The translations under genes and the position numbers were made by a program. Shown here piece after piece: positions 34,665-42,629 of a stretch of DNA of 64,000 nucleotides (position 1 is its first letter; each line of letters begins with the position of its first letter). Under the pieces are notes generated by a model. The model was given only the letters and a program-made list of their open reading frames with translations, did no database searches and was not told the DNA's origin. The stretch is taken from positions 1 to 64,000 of the forward strand of contig JBQTII010000021.1 in the NCBI GenBank assembly GCA_052388275.1, given 5' to 3'. This DNA is from JBQTII01 sp052388275 (GTDB lineage Bacteria; Actinomycetota; Actinomycetes; Sporichthyales; Sporichthyaceae).

Positions 34665-35237
34665 ATGGCGGCGATCAGCCGATTCGGCCACGTCGAGCTC
34701 GCCGATCTGCCCGGCGACCTTGCGCAGCGGTTGACGCCGATCGTGGAGAAGTCGGGGTTCCTGCCCAACATTTTCGCGGCACTCGGGCGTCGTCCACGCG
34801 AGCTGCGGGCCTTTCTGGACTACCACGACGCTCTGATGGACTCCGACGAGGGCCTGAGCCGGGCCGAGCGCGAACTCATCGTGGTGGCGACCTCCGCAGT
34901 CAACAACTGCACCTACTGCGTGGTCGCACACGGGGCGATCCTGCGTATCCGCGCCCGGGACCCGCAGCTCGCGGACCGGGTGGCGGCCAACCCCTACACG
35001 GTCGCGCTGTCCGCCCGTCAGCGGGTGATCGTCGATCTCGCGCTCACGGTCGCGTCCGGGTCGGATCTGCTGACCGAGGTGGATATCGACGCTGCCCGCG
35101 AGGGGGGTTTGAGCGAGGACGAGATCTGGGACGTCGGCGCGATCACCGCGCTGTTCGCGATGTCGAACCGGCTGGCGCACTTCGCCGCGATCGATCCGAA
35201 CCCGGAGTTCTTCCTGCTGGGCCGCGTACCGCGCTGA
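34665..35237 (+). CDS. AhpD-like peroxidase-related protein
   Basis: This 190-residue protein of the carboxymuconolactone decarboxylase/AhpD superfamily has the redox motif NNCTYCVVAH with a CxxC thiol pair and the later conserved segment TALFAMSNRLAHF. It fits the uncharacterised peroxidase-related enzyme group. AGGAGG lies 6 nt before ATG 34665, an ideal ribosome site. It shares an intergenic region with the divergent alpha/beta-hydrolase. Confidence 0.9.
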   Translation: MAAISRFGHVELADLPGDLAQRLTPIVEKSGFLPNIFAALGRRPRELRAFLDYHDALMDSDEGLSRAERELIVVATSAVNNCTYCVVAHGAILRIRARDPQLADRVAANPYTVALSARQRVIVDLALTVASGSDLLTEVDIDAAREGGLSEDEIWDVGAITALFAMSNRLAHFAAIDPNPEFFLLGRVPR

Positions 35238-35284
35238 ACACCCACCGGAGGGGGAGCGGTTCGCTCGGGTGCGAGCCGCACACC

Positions 35285-35290
35285 TAAGGT
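35285..35290 (+). promoter_or_regulatory. Candidate -10 box of the 35297 gene
   Basis: TAAGGT, 6 nt, GTG 35297: leaderless spacing. Confidence 0.45.
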
Positions 35291-35296
35291 CGCCCG

Positions 35297-35956
35297 GTGG
35301 ACTCTTCGATACTTCGAGCGGCGATGATCGATGCCTTCAAGGCGGCTGGCGGCAGTTCCCTGGCCTGGGCCAGCCCGGCGTTCCTGGGCAGGCCAGAGTC
35401 GGAGGAGGACTTCGAACGGTGCCTGAACCCGGTCAAGTTCCGGATTCTCAACGTGCGCGCCCAGGCCTGGGCCACCGCCCTGGCGCAGATCGGCCTGGCC
35501 GAGGTGGATGGGTTCGGCGACGACCCGGCGCTGTGGCACAGCGTGCCCTGGTTCGGCATGTCGGACTGGGTCGTGCACGTGGTCCCCACCAGGGCGGGGT
35601 CGATTCCGCTGCTGTTCGGGCTGCGTGCGGTGGAAGAGGTGCCCGAGGCGCAGGTGGCGATCGCGGCCGGTGACCCCGCGGTGCTGCTCGCCGACTTCCC
35701 CGAAGACCATTACGACGCCTACGACGAGGGGTCGGCCCCCTTGCTGGAGGCCTTCGACGACGCGGTGCTGACGGTGATCACCGGCACCTTCGTCAGCGTG
35801 AGCGCCGAGACCTTCACCGCCCAGTACACCTTGGCGGGATCCACCGTCGAGGGCGCGGTGACCGGGATGGAGATGGGCAAGTTCGAGGACCTCTTCGCCG
35901 AGGCCCGCGCCGGCACCTCGCCCTACCCGTCGGTCTACGGGCGCCGGTGGTGGTGA
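35297..35956 (+). CDS. Hypothetical protein of the DUF6226 kind
   Basis: This acidic cytosolic protein of 219 residues has no membrane segment. The sequence (LNPVKFRILNVRAQAWATAL, PWFGMSDWVVHVVPTRAGS) reads like an actinobacterial family of unknown function; I think it is DUF6226, but this is from memory. GTG 35297 is supported by TAAGGT six bases upstream. It ends one base before the convergent doc gene stop. Confidence 0.7.
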   Translation: MDSSILRAAMIDAFKAAGGSSLAWASPAFLGRPESEEDFERCLNPVKFRILNVRAQAWATALAQIGLAEVDGFGDDPALWHSVPWFGMSDWVVHVVPTRAGSIPLLFGLRAVEEVPEAQVAIAAGDPAVLLADFPEDHYDAYDEGSAPLLEAFDDAVLTVITGTFVSVSAETFTAQYTLAGSTVEGAVTGMEMGKFEDLFAEARAGTSPYPSVYGRRWW

Positions 35957-35957
35957 T

Positions 35958-36332
35958 TCACCCGTCCACGCACCATCCGGCCAAGGAGATCGCGATCGCG
36001 GCTACGTCGAGGCGGCCCTGCGCGACGGCGATGACGAAGTCATAGCCAGGATCGTCGGCGACCCGCAGTCGATGCCCGTTCATCCGGTAGAACGTCGCCG
36101 TCGCCAACCAACCCAATCGCTTGTTTCCATCGACCAAGGGATGGTTGCGCACCAGCGACTCCAGCATGGCGGCCGCCTTGGTGTGCAGGTCCGGGTAGGC
36201 GTCCTCGCCGAAGACACTCGCCTGCGGCCGCGCCGCCGCTGACTCCAGCAGACCCACGTCGCGCACTGCTGTTGCCGCCCCGGTGAGCTGGATGAGCGCC
36301 AGCAGGTCCTCGGTGGTGAGGTAACGGGTCAT
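35958..36332 (-). CDS. doc: Doc-type toxin (Fic/DOC family)
   Basis: This 124-residue Fic/DOC-fold protein carries the intact active-site motif HPLVDGNKRLG (HxFx[D/E]GNKR class). Doc toxins phosphorylate EF-Tu and stop translation. The N-terminal YLTTEDLLALIQLTGAATAVRDVGLLESA is typical of death-on-curing proteins. It follows the ribbon-helix-helix antitoxin gene by 7 nt and is read with it. Confidence 0.93.
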   Translation of the reverse strand: MTRYLTTEDLLALIQLTGAATAVRDVGLLESAAARPQASVFGEDAYPDLHTKAAAMLESLVRNHPLVDGNKRLGWLATATFYRMNGHRLRVADDPGYDFVIAVAQGRLDVAAIAISLAGWCVDG

Positions 36333-36339
36333 CGCGATG

Positions 36340-36543
36340 TCATTGGCCGAGCCGGTCGAGGAGTGCGGCGTAATGAGTCGCTTCCTCGCGTCCGTACCGC
36401 AAAACCTCGGTCTGGTGCGTCAGGCGTTCTAGGCGTTCCTCGATGGCCTTGATCACGGCGTCGGTCTTGGAGATCCCCTCCAAGGCCGCGAGGTCGGTGA
36501 GTGCCGTTTCCTGCTCCGGGGTGAGTCGCAAAGTCATCGCCAT
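36340..36543 (-). CDS. Ribbon-helix-helix antitoxin
   Basis: This 67-residue protein (MAMTLRLTPEQETALTDLA) has a MetJ/Arc/CopG-type ribbon-helix-helix N-terminus and an acidic C-terminal tail (YGREEATHYAALLDRLGQ) that could neutralise the toxin. Starts at 36552 or 36537 are also possible; no Shine-Dalgarno is seen. Doc is classically paired with Phd, so an RHH partner is a mixed-type pairing, though known elsewhere in actinobacteria. A direct repeat upstream may be its operator. Confidence 0.82.
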   Translation of the reverse strand: MAMTLRLTPEQETALTDLAALEGISKTDAVIKAIEERLERLTHQTEVLRYGREEATHYAALLDRLGQ

Positions 36544-36552
36544 GCACGCCAT

Positions 36553-36570
36553 GGTATCTGGTAGGTATCT
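36553..36570. promoter_or_regulatory. Putative autoregulatory operator of the toxin-antitoxin pair
   Basis: GGTATCT occurs at 36553-36559 and 36564-36570, an 11-bp period of about one helical turn, directly upstream of the antitoxin start. RHH antitoxins commonly bind such repeats to repress their own operon. Confidence 0.45.
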
Positions 36571-36640
36571 ACGGTGCACGGCATTTTCTGGTTCAACGAC
36601 GAGAGCGGGGCCACCCTGGTGGCGCCGCGTCGAGGCAGCG

Positions 36641-36781
36641 TCAGCAGCCCGGGGCTCTTCCATCTGCATCGGACCCGAACCGGGGCACGAACGCCACGAT
36701 GTGCAACTGCGCGGGCTCCGAGCCCTTGTTGAACGCCTCGTGCACTGTCCCGGCTGGGATGAGCGCGTCCGCGACCTGCAA
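36641..36781 (-). pseudogene. Cupin-domain C-terminal remnant
   Basis: In one minus-strand frame the last 47 codons read LQVADALIPAGTVHEAFNKG, then SEPAQLHIVAFVPRF, and stop at 36641. This matches the end of a cupin_2 barrel (IPAGTxH, EPA, FVP). The upstream part of this frame overlaps the regulator gene and is not cupin-like, so the 5' part of the gene has been lost. It lies head to head with the regulator start at 36792. Confidence 0.5.
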
Positions 36782-36791
36782 GGCTGAGCTG

Positions 36792-39788
36792 GTGGAACTC
36801 CGGCTGCTGGGCCCGTTCGAGTTGCGCGACGGCGGCGGTGCGGTGCTGGACGCCGGTCCGCCCCAGCAGCGGGCGCTGCTGGCGCTGCTCGGCCTGCGCG
36901 CGAATGAGATGGTCGCCCTCGAGGTGATCCTCGACGGCTTGTGGGGCGCCGCCGCGCCGCCGCGGGCCGTCAACACCGTGCAGGGTTACGTGTCGCGCCT
37001 GCGCCGGCTCCTGCCCGCCGGCGCGGGCATCGCCACGCTCGCGCCGGGGTACCGCCTGGATGTCGATCCCGGTGCCGTCGACGCCGCCAGGTTCGTGCGT
37101 GCGGTGACCGAAGGTGGCGCGGCGCGCGCCCGTGGGGCTCCCGAGCGTGCTGCTGCGCTGCTCGGTGCGGCACTGCAGATCTGGCGCGGAGCCCCGCTGG
37201 GGGAGTTCGGCGCCATGCCCTTCGCCGCCGCGGAGTCCGAGCGCCTCGCCCGGTTGGTCCGCGCCGCCCGCCACGACTGGGCCGGTGCCCGCCTCGAGCT
37301 CGGCGGGCACCGGGAGTTGGTCGAGGTGGTGCAGGACTTCCTGGTCGAGGACCGCTTCAACGAGGGCCTGTGGGGGGTGCTCATGCTGGCCCTGTATCGC
37401 AGCGGACGTCAGGGCGATGCGCTGGCCGCCTTCGGACGGGCCCGCCAGGTGTTGTCCAGCGAGCTCGGTATCGAACCGGGGCGGGAACTGCGCCAGGTGC
37501 AGCACCGGGTGCTCAACCAGGAGGCCACCGCGTCACCCCCACCTCGACGGGTGCCGAACAACCTGCCCGATCGACTGACCAGCTTCGTGGGCCGGGAGGC
37601 CGAACTCGGCCGAGTGGCGCAGCTGCTCGCGCAGTCCCGCCTGGTGACGCTGAGCGGGCCGGGTGGATGTGGCAAGACCAGCTTGGCGGTCCGAGCCGTG
37701 GCCGCCGCCGTGGAGGCGGGCGACTTCGGCGAGGGGATCTGCTTCGTCGACCTCAGCACTGCGGCGAGCCCCGAGCTCGTGCCCGCTGCCGTCGCCGCTC
37801 CGCTCGGTGTGCGAGCCGAGCCTGGTCGGACGCTGGCTGAATCGGTCGCCGACTATCTGGGGCGCCGCCAGATGCTCGTGGTCCTGGACAACTGCGAACA
37901 CCTGGTGGAGGCGGCGGCCGCGATGGCGGAGCAGTTGTTGCGGGCCGGAGCGATCCTCCGAGTGCTGGCGACCAGCCGGGAGCGCCTCGGTGTCCCGGGC
38001 GAGATGACCTGGACGATTCCCTCGTTGTCCGAGCGCGACGCCGCCCGCCTGTTCGTCGAACGGGCGCAAGCAGCCGCTCCTGGGGGCGGGACCCGGGACG
38101 AGAGCGAGGCGGTGGCCGAGGTGTGCCGGCGCCTGGACGGCATGCCCTTGGCGATCGAACTCGCCGCCGCCCGATCGAGCGCCCTGACGGCAACTCAGAT
38201 CGTTGCCCGGCTCGACGATGCGTTGCGACTGCTCGGTGAACCCACCCGGGCAATGTCCGCCCGGCAGCGGACGCTGCGCTCGACGATCGAGTGGAGCTAT
38301 CAACTGCTTTCGGGCCCGGAACGATCGCTGTTCGATCGGTTGGCCGTGTTCACCGGCGGGTTCACCTTGGAGGCCGCCGAAGCGGTTGGTGCGTGCGGGG
38401 ACGTGCCGGGCGAGGAGGTCCTCTCCCTGTTCACCCGGCTGGTGGACAAGTCGCTGGTGTTGCGGGATGCAGACGGCACAGAAGGGCCCCGCTACCGGTT
38501 GCTCGAGACACTCCGTCAGTTCGGATCAGCCCGGCTCGTCGAGGACGGCCACCACGCGGACGTCCAGGCCGTCCACGCGCGCTACTTCTGCACTATCGCC
38601 GAGCAGGGGGAGATGCGGCTGAATAAAGCCGGGGCGGAGTCCTGGCAGCGATGCTTGGGCGAGGACTCCGCTAACTTCCGTGCCGCCCTGACCTGGGCGT
38701 TCGCCGACGCCTCCCGGGTCGAGACCGGCGCGCGGCTGGTGGCCTCCCTCGGCCGCGTCTGGTTCATCGAAGGCGACCTCGCGCAGGGCGGAACCTGGGC
38801 CGCCGCTGCTCTGGCCGCCACCGGAGGTCAACGTACTTTCCTGCGGGGCCGTGTCCTGCACATCGCCGCCTTGCTGACGATGAGTTCGGACCTCGACGCC
38901 TCGGCCGCCCATGGCGACGAAGCCCTCGCCATCGCAGAGGAACTGTCCTCGAGCTTTCTCGGCGCGCAGGCCGTGCTCTTCGTCGGTCTGGACCGATGGG
39001 CGCGCGGCCGGCTCGAGGAGGCTCGAGCCCTGCTCGCGGACGGGCTCCACCGCAGTACACACCCCGGCCTGGATCCGCACGCGGTGAAGACCTTTGGCCC
39101 CGACTGGGCCTGTTTCCCCCGGGTGCTGGTCTCGAGCGCCGCGGCCCTGCTGGGTCGGGCCGCTCAGGACGCCGGTGATCTCGACGCTGCGCTGATGCAC
39201 CTGAGCGAGGCTCGGAGCCGGGCACGCTCGCTCGACGTCGCGTTCCCCCTGGGAGTGGTGCTGGACCTCTCGGCCGCTCTGGAACTCGAGCGCGGCAACC
39301 TGCAGGAGGCGGCACTGTTGATCGACGAGGCCGCCGAGCACTACCGGGCCGTGCGGTACCAGGAAGGGCTCGCGTCCCTGCTCAACACCAAGGGCCTGAT
39401 CCACCTCCGACGCGGCGAGGCGTCGGCGGCGACCGCCGCGTTTGCCGACGCGCTGGACCTGTGCCGCCGCATCGGGCACCTCGGCGGCGTGGCGAGCGCT
39501 CTGGACGGAATCGCCTGCGTCGCCGCCGCGGACGACGCGGATTGCGCCGCCCGACTCTTCGGGGCTGCCGGCGCATTGCGAGCACGCCTGGGAGCCGGTG
39601 TTCCGGCGACTTTGGACGCCCTGCACGCCACCTTGCGAGCCGACCTGGGCGATCGTCTGGGACACGTCGCACTGGCCGCCGCGTTGGCGGCCGGCGACGC
39701 GCTGACGTTCGACGAAGCCGTGACGATGGCCTGCGCCGTGGCGCCGCTCAGCGGGCATTCATCGGCTACTCAGCGCGCTCTCCCATGA
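36792..39788 (+). CDS. AfsR/SARP-type regulator with NB-ARC ATPase and TPR region
   Basis: This 998-residue regulator has an OmpR-type winged helix (residues 1-90, LRLLGPFELRDGGG), a bacterial transcriptional activation domain (about 95-245), a STAND/NB-ARC ATPase with Walker A LSGPGGCGKTSL (near residue 290) and a Walker B-like VVLDNCEHL, and a C-terminal TPR-like helical half. Such proteins activate secondary-metabolite or catabolic genes. GTG 36792 gives VELRLLGPF, the usual family start; upstream readings cross the cupin remnant. It precedes the LLM/acyl-CoA dehydrogenase-like/SnoaL genes and is their likely regulator. Confidence 0.92.
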   Translation: MELRLLGPFELRDGGGAVLDAGPPQQRALLALLGLRANEMVALEVILDGLWGAAAPPRAVNTVQGYVSRLRRLLPAGAGIATLAPGYRLDVDPGAVDAARFVRAVTEGGAARARGAPERAAALLGAALQIWRGAPLGEFGAMPFAAAESERLARLVRAARHDWAGARLELGGHRELVEVVQDFLVEDRFNEGLWGVLMLALYRSGRQGDALAAFGRARQVLSSELGIEPGRELRQVQHRVLNQEATASPPPRRVPNNLPDRLTSFVGREAELGRVAQLLAQSRLVTLSGPGGCGKTSLAVRAVAAAVEAGDFGEGICFVDLSTAASPELVPAAVAAPLGVRAEPGRTLAESVADYLGRRQMLVVLDNCEHLVEAAAAMAEQLLRAGAILRVLATSRERLGVPGEMTWTIPSLSERDAARLFVERAQAAAPGGGTRDESEAVAEVCRRLDGMPLAIELAAARSSALTATQIVARLDDALRLLGEPTRAMSARQRTLRSTIEWSYQLLSGPERSLFDRLAVFTGGFTLEAAEAVGACGDVPGEEVLSLFTRLVDKSLVLRDADGTEGPRYRLLETLRQFGSARLVEDGHHADVQAVHARYFCTIAEQGEMRLNKAGAESWQRCLGEDSANFRAALTWAFADASRVETGARLVASLGRVWFIEGDLAQGGTWAAAALAATGGQRTFLRGRVLHIAALLTMSSDLDASAAHGDEALAIAEELSSSFLGAQAVLFVGLDRWARGRLEEARALLADGLHRSTHPGLDPHAVKTFGPDWACFPRVLVSSAAALLGRAAQDAGDLDAALMHLSEARSRARSLDVAFPLGVVLDLSAALELERGNLQEAALLIDEAAEHYRAVRYQEGLASLLNTKGLIHLRRGEASAATAAFADALDLCRRIGHLGGVASALDGIACVAAADDADCAARLFGAAGALRARLGAGVPATLDALHATLRADLGDRLGHVALAAALAAGDALTFDEAVTMACAVAPLSGHSSATQRALP

Positions 39789-39819
39789 TGGCGCAGCGGA
39801 TCGAGGAGAGGCGTCTGGC

Positions 39820-40842
39820 ATGCGCAACGACCCGAACCGGCACTGGGGGACCCTGGTACCGCTGATGTCCGGTGCGGAGTTCCGCGCGGCGGCTGCGGAC
39901 CTGGAGTCCGCCGGGCTGAGGGGCATCGCATGCCCGCAGGTGTGGGGCTCGCCGCTGGTTCCGCTCGCGCAGGTTGCGGCCGCGACCTCGCGGGTCGAGT
40001 TGCTGTCGGGTGTCATGAACGCCTTCGCCCGGAGCCCCTTCGAAACGGCGTGCTCAGCAATCGACCTGGACCGGCTCTCCGACGGCCGCTTCATCCTGGG
40101 TCTGGGTGCCTCCTACCGGGAGTGGAACGAGGGCTGGTTCGGCCTCCCGCACTGGGGCCGTCCGGTGGCGCACATGCGCGAGATCATCGAGGTCATCAAG
40201 CTGGTGATCGCCCGCGGGCACACCGGTGAACTGAGCACCTACACCGGCAGCTACCACCGGCACGACTGGTCCACGTTCGACGGAACCTTCCTGCCGCCGC
40301 TACGCGCGCAGATCCCGGTCTGGCTCTTCGCCTGGCAGTCCGGCATGGCCCGCCTCGCCGCCGAGGTCGCGGATGGCCTGTCGACGATCTGGCCGGTGGA
40401 GTGGACGCTGGACCGCGGCGCGGCGCTGGTCGCGCAGGCGTTGGATTCGGCCGGTCGCGCGCGGGCCGACCTGCACTGGCAGTCGATGACGTTCGTGAAC
40501 ATCAACGACGATCGCGCCGAGGCCATCGAGGACGCCCGCGCGACCCTCGCCAACTACGCCTCGATGCAACAGATGGCGCCGATGTTCACCGCCTACGGCT
40601 TCGGCGAGCAGGCAGCGCAGTGTCGGGCCCGGGTCGGGGACCGCGCAGCCGCATCCGCCTTCATCACCGACGACATGGTCAAAACGATGGTGGTCCTCGG
40701 GCCGGCCGACGAGTGCCGCACACGGATCGCACCCTTGGCCGATGTCGTCGACTCGTTCCAACTCGTGCCCACGCTGTGGGATCTCCCGCCGGAGAAGTTC
40801 GCCTTCTACACCCGGGGCATCGCCGAGACCTTCTGGAGTTGA
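39820..40842 (+). CDS. LLM-class flavin-dependent oxidoreductase
   Basis: This 340-residue protein of the luciferase-like monooxygenase family (TIM barrel, FMN or F420) shows typical segments: SRVELLSGVMNAFARSPF, LDRLSDGRFILGLGAS and PVWLFAWQSGMARLAAEVADG. Substrate and cofactor cannot be fixed from sequence. GAGGAGAGG precedes ATG 39820. It lies 31 nt after the regulator and 10 nt before the acyl-CoA-dehydrogenase-like gene, so the three form a likely operon. Confidence 0.9.
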   Translation: MRNDPNRHWGTLVPLMSGAEFRAAAADLESAGLRGIACPQVWGSPLVPLAQVAAATSRVELLSGVMNAFARSPFETACSAIDLDRLSDGRFILGLGASYREWNEGWFGLPHWGRPVAHMREIIEVIKLVIARGHTGELSTYTGSYHRHDWSTFDGTFLPPLRAQIPVWLFAWQSGMARLAAEVADGLSTIWPVEWTLDRGAALVAQALDSAGRARADLHWQSMTFVNINDDRAEAIEDARATLANYASMQQMAPMFTAYGFGEQAAQCRARVGDRAAASAFITDDMVKTMVVLGPADECRTRIAPLADVVDSFQLVPTLWDLPPEKFAFYTRGIAETFWS

Positions 40843-40852
40843 GGAGCACCCC

Positions 40853-42031
40853 ATGGCAGACCTCTCCTGCGCCGAACTTCTCGACCGCGTCGAGCACCTG
40901 GCACCGCTGATCCGGGACCACTCCCCGGCCGCGGAGCAGGCTCGCAGCGTCTCGCCCGAGGTGGTCGACGCCATGGTGGAGGCGGGGCTCTACGCCCTGT
41001 TCCGCCCGGCGGCGCATGGCGGCGCGGAGCTGGATCCGGTGAGCGCCTTTCGGGTGTTGGAGGCCGTGGCCAAGCTCGACAGCGCCGCCGGTTGGACGCT
41101 GGCGAACACGGTGGGACAAACCGGGTACCTGGGTTGGCTGCCCGACGAGGGAGCGGCGGAGATCCTCGCCGGCCCCGCTCTGGTCACGGCGACGTCCTTC
41201 CACCCACCGGGCATCGCGCGCCGGGTGGCCGGGGGCTATCGAGTCAGGGGCCGGTTCCAGCTGGTCAGCGGCTGTCGGTACGCCACCTGGTTCCTGTTCC
41301 TCGCCGTGGTCACCGAGGGCAAGAACCCTCCCCTGAGCGACGGCGGCGTACCCGAGCAGGTCCTGATCTTCCTTCCGGCCGAGCAGGTCGGGATCGTCGA
41401 CACCTGGCACTCGCTCGGGATGCGGGGCACGGGCAGCCACGACGTCACCGTCGAGGACGTGTTCGTCCCTGCCGCCCGGGCAGCCGCAATGGCTCCCCCG
41501 TCGCGGCCGGGCAGCGGCTTCTCCGGTCCGCTCTACCGCCTGACGGTGTGGCCCACCATCGCGTTGATAGCCATCCCCGCGCTCGGTGTCGCCAGTGCCG
41601 CGATCGACGACTTCGTCGCTCTGGCCCGCACTAAGACCCCCAGCTTCACCGGAAGCGCCCTGCGGGACCGTCAGGTGGTCCAACGTCAGGTAGCCCAGGC
41701 GCGGGCGCACATCGATGCCGGGCGAGCGTTCCTCCACGCCACGTTCACTGCGGCCTGGGAGAAGGCCGTCGAGGGTGCACCGATCGAGCTGAGCGACAAG
41801 CTGTCGATGCAACTGTCCATCACCCATGCCATGGCGTGCGCCGCCCGCGCCGTCGACCTGGTCTGCGACGCGGCCGGGACCTCCGCGATCCGCGACGAGT
41901 CGCCCTTCGGTCGCCACCGCCGGGACGTGCACACCCTCACGGCGCACGCCTTCGCCTCCGCGCAACGCTACGAGAGCGTCGGCGCGCACCTGCTGGGCGC
42001 CGAGTCCGACTGGGGCTTCTTCGCCTTCTGA
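40853..42031 (+). CDS. Acyl-CoA-dehydrogenase-fold flavoprotein, possibly a monooxygenase
   Basis: This 392-residue protein has the acyl-CoA dehydrogenase fold. The N-terminal LIRDHSPAAEQARSVSPEVV, the AAHGGAELDPVSAF segment, DSAAGWTLANTVGQ and the C-terminal RRDVHTLTAHAFASAQRY resemble group D flavin monooxygenases such as HsaA/DszC more than true dehydrogenases; the usual catalytic Glu region is not evident. GAGGAG lies 6 nt before ATG 40853. With the LLM protein nearby, a two-component hydroxylation is possible but unproven. Confidence 0.87.
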   Translation: MADLSCAELLDRVEHLAPLIRDHSPAAEQARSVSPEVVDAMVEAGLYALFRPAAHGGAELDPVSAFRVLEAVAKLDSAAGWTLANTVGQTGYLGWLPDEGAAEILAGPALVTATSFHPPGIARRVAGGYRVRGRFQLVSGCRYATWFLFLAVVTEGKNPPLSDGGVPEQVLIFLPAEQVGIVDTWHSLGMRGTGSHDVTVEDVFVPAARAAAMAPPSRPGSGFSGPLYRLTVWPTIALIAIPALGVASAAIDDFVALARTKTPSFTGSALRDRQVVQRQVAQARAHIDAGRAFLHATFTAAWEKAVEGAPIELSDKLSMQLSITHAMACAARAVDLVCDAAGTSAIRDESPFGRHRRDVHTLTAHAFASAQRYESVGAHLLGAESDWGFFAF

Positions 42032-42098
42032 CCTGACTATCCATCACTGAACACGTCAACACATAGTCACACCAACGACCATGAATCGGAGCAGAGCC

Positions 42099-42509
42099 AT
42101 GTCGAACGAAGCAGTGATCACCCGCTGGATCGAGGAGTTCATCAATAAGGCGAACGAGGCGGTGGCCGAAGAGATCATCGCTGCGGATTTCGTCATGATG
42201 GATCCGGTTGCCGTCCCGGAGCAGCCGGGCCGGGAGGGATACCTCGAGCTGATGCGCAGTTACTGGGCGTTCGCTCCCGATCTCACCCTTGCGGTCACCG
42301 AGCAGATCCCCGCCGGGGACCGGGTCACCGTACGGTGGGTTTTTACCGGCACCCATCAGGGCGAGTTCGCGGGCCAAGCCCCGACCGGGCGCAGCTTCGA
42401 GGTCGAGGGCATCAGCATCCTGCGGCTGGCAGGTGGCCAGATCTGCGAGCAGATCCTGGCGTGGGACGCACTGGGCCTGTCCCGCCAGCTCGGCATCTCG
42501 CTGATCTAG
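42099..42509 (+). CDS. SnoaL-like/ester cyclase family protein
   Basis: This 136-residue NTF2-like protein of the SnoaL/ester cyclase kind has VITRWIEEFINKANEAVAEE, a DPVAVPEQPGREGYLELMRSY segment, and VTVRWVFTGTHQGEFAG. Such proteins cyclise or hydrate small hydrophobic metabolites, but many are uncharacterised. ATG 42099 has GGAG 7 nt upstream; ATG 42081 would add six residues. It ends the regulator/oxidoreductase cluster. Confidence 0.87.
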   Translation: MSNEAVITRWIEEFINKANEAVAEEIIAADFVMMDPVAVPEQPGREGYLELMRSYWAFAPDLTLAVTEQIPAGDRVTVRWVFTGTHQGEFAGQAPTGRSFEVEGISILRLAGGQICEQILAWDALGLSRQLGISLI

Positions 42510-42629
42510 GCACCCGCACAGCCCACCGGCGCCTACAGGGCACAGTCCTCACGGCGGCGCTCGCCGTAGAGGCCGAACGCGAGCGCGCCCACCCCGGCGA
42601 GCCGGAGCGGGCGCGGACATGACGCAGGA

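Noticed and set aside
36534..37505. Minus-strand ORF of 323 codons over the AfsR-type regulator start
   Set aside because: It is a shadow of the regulator; only a short segment in another frame resembles cupin.
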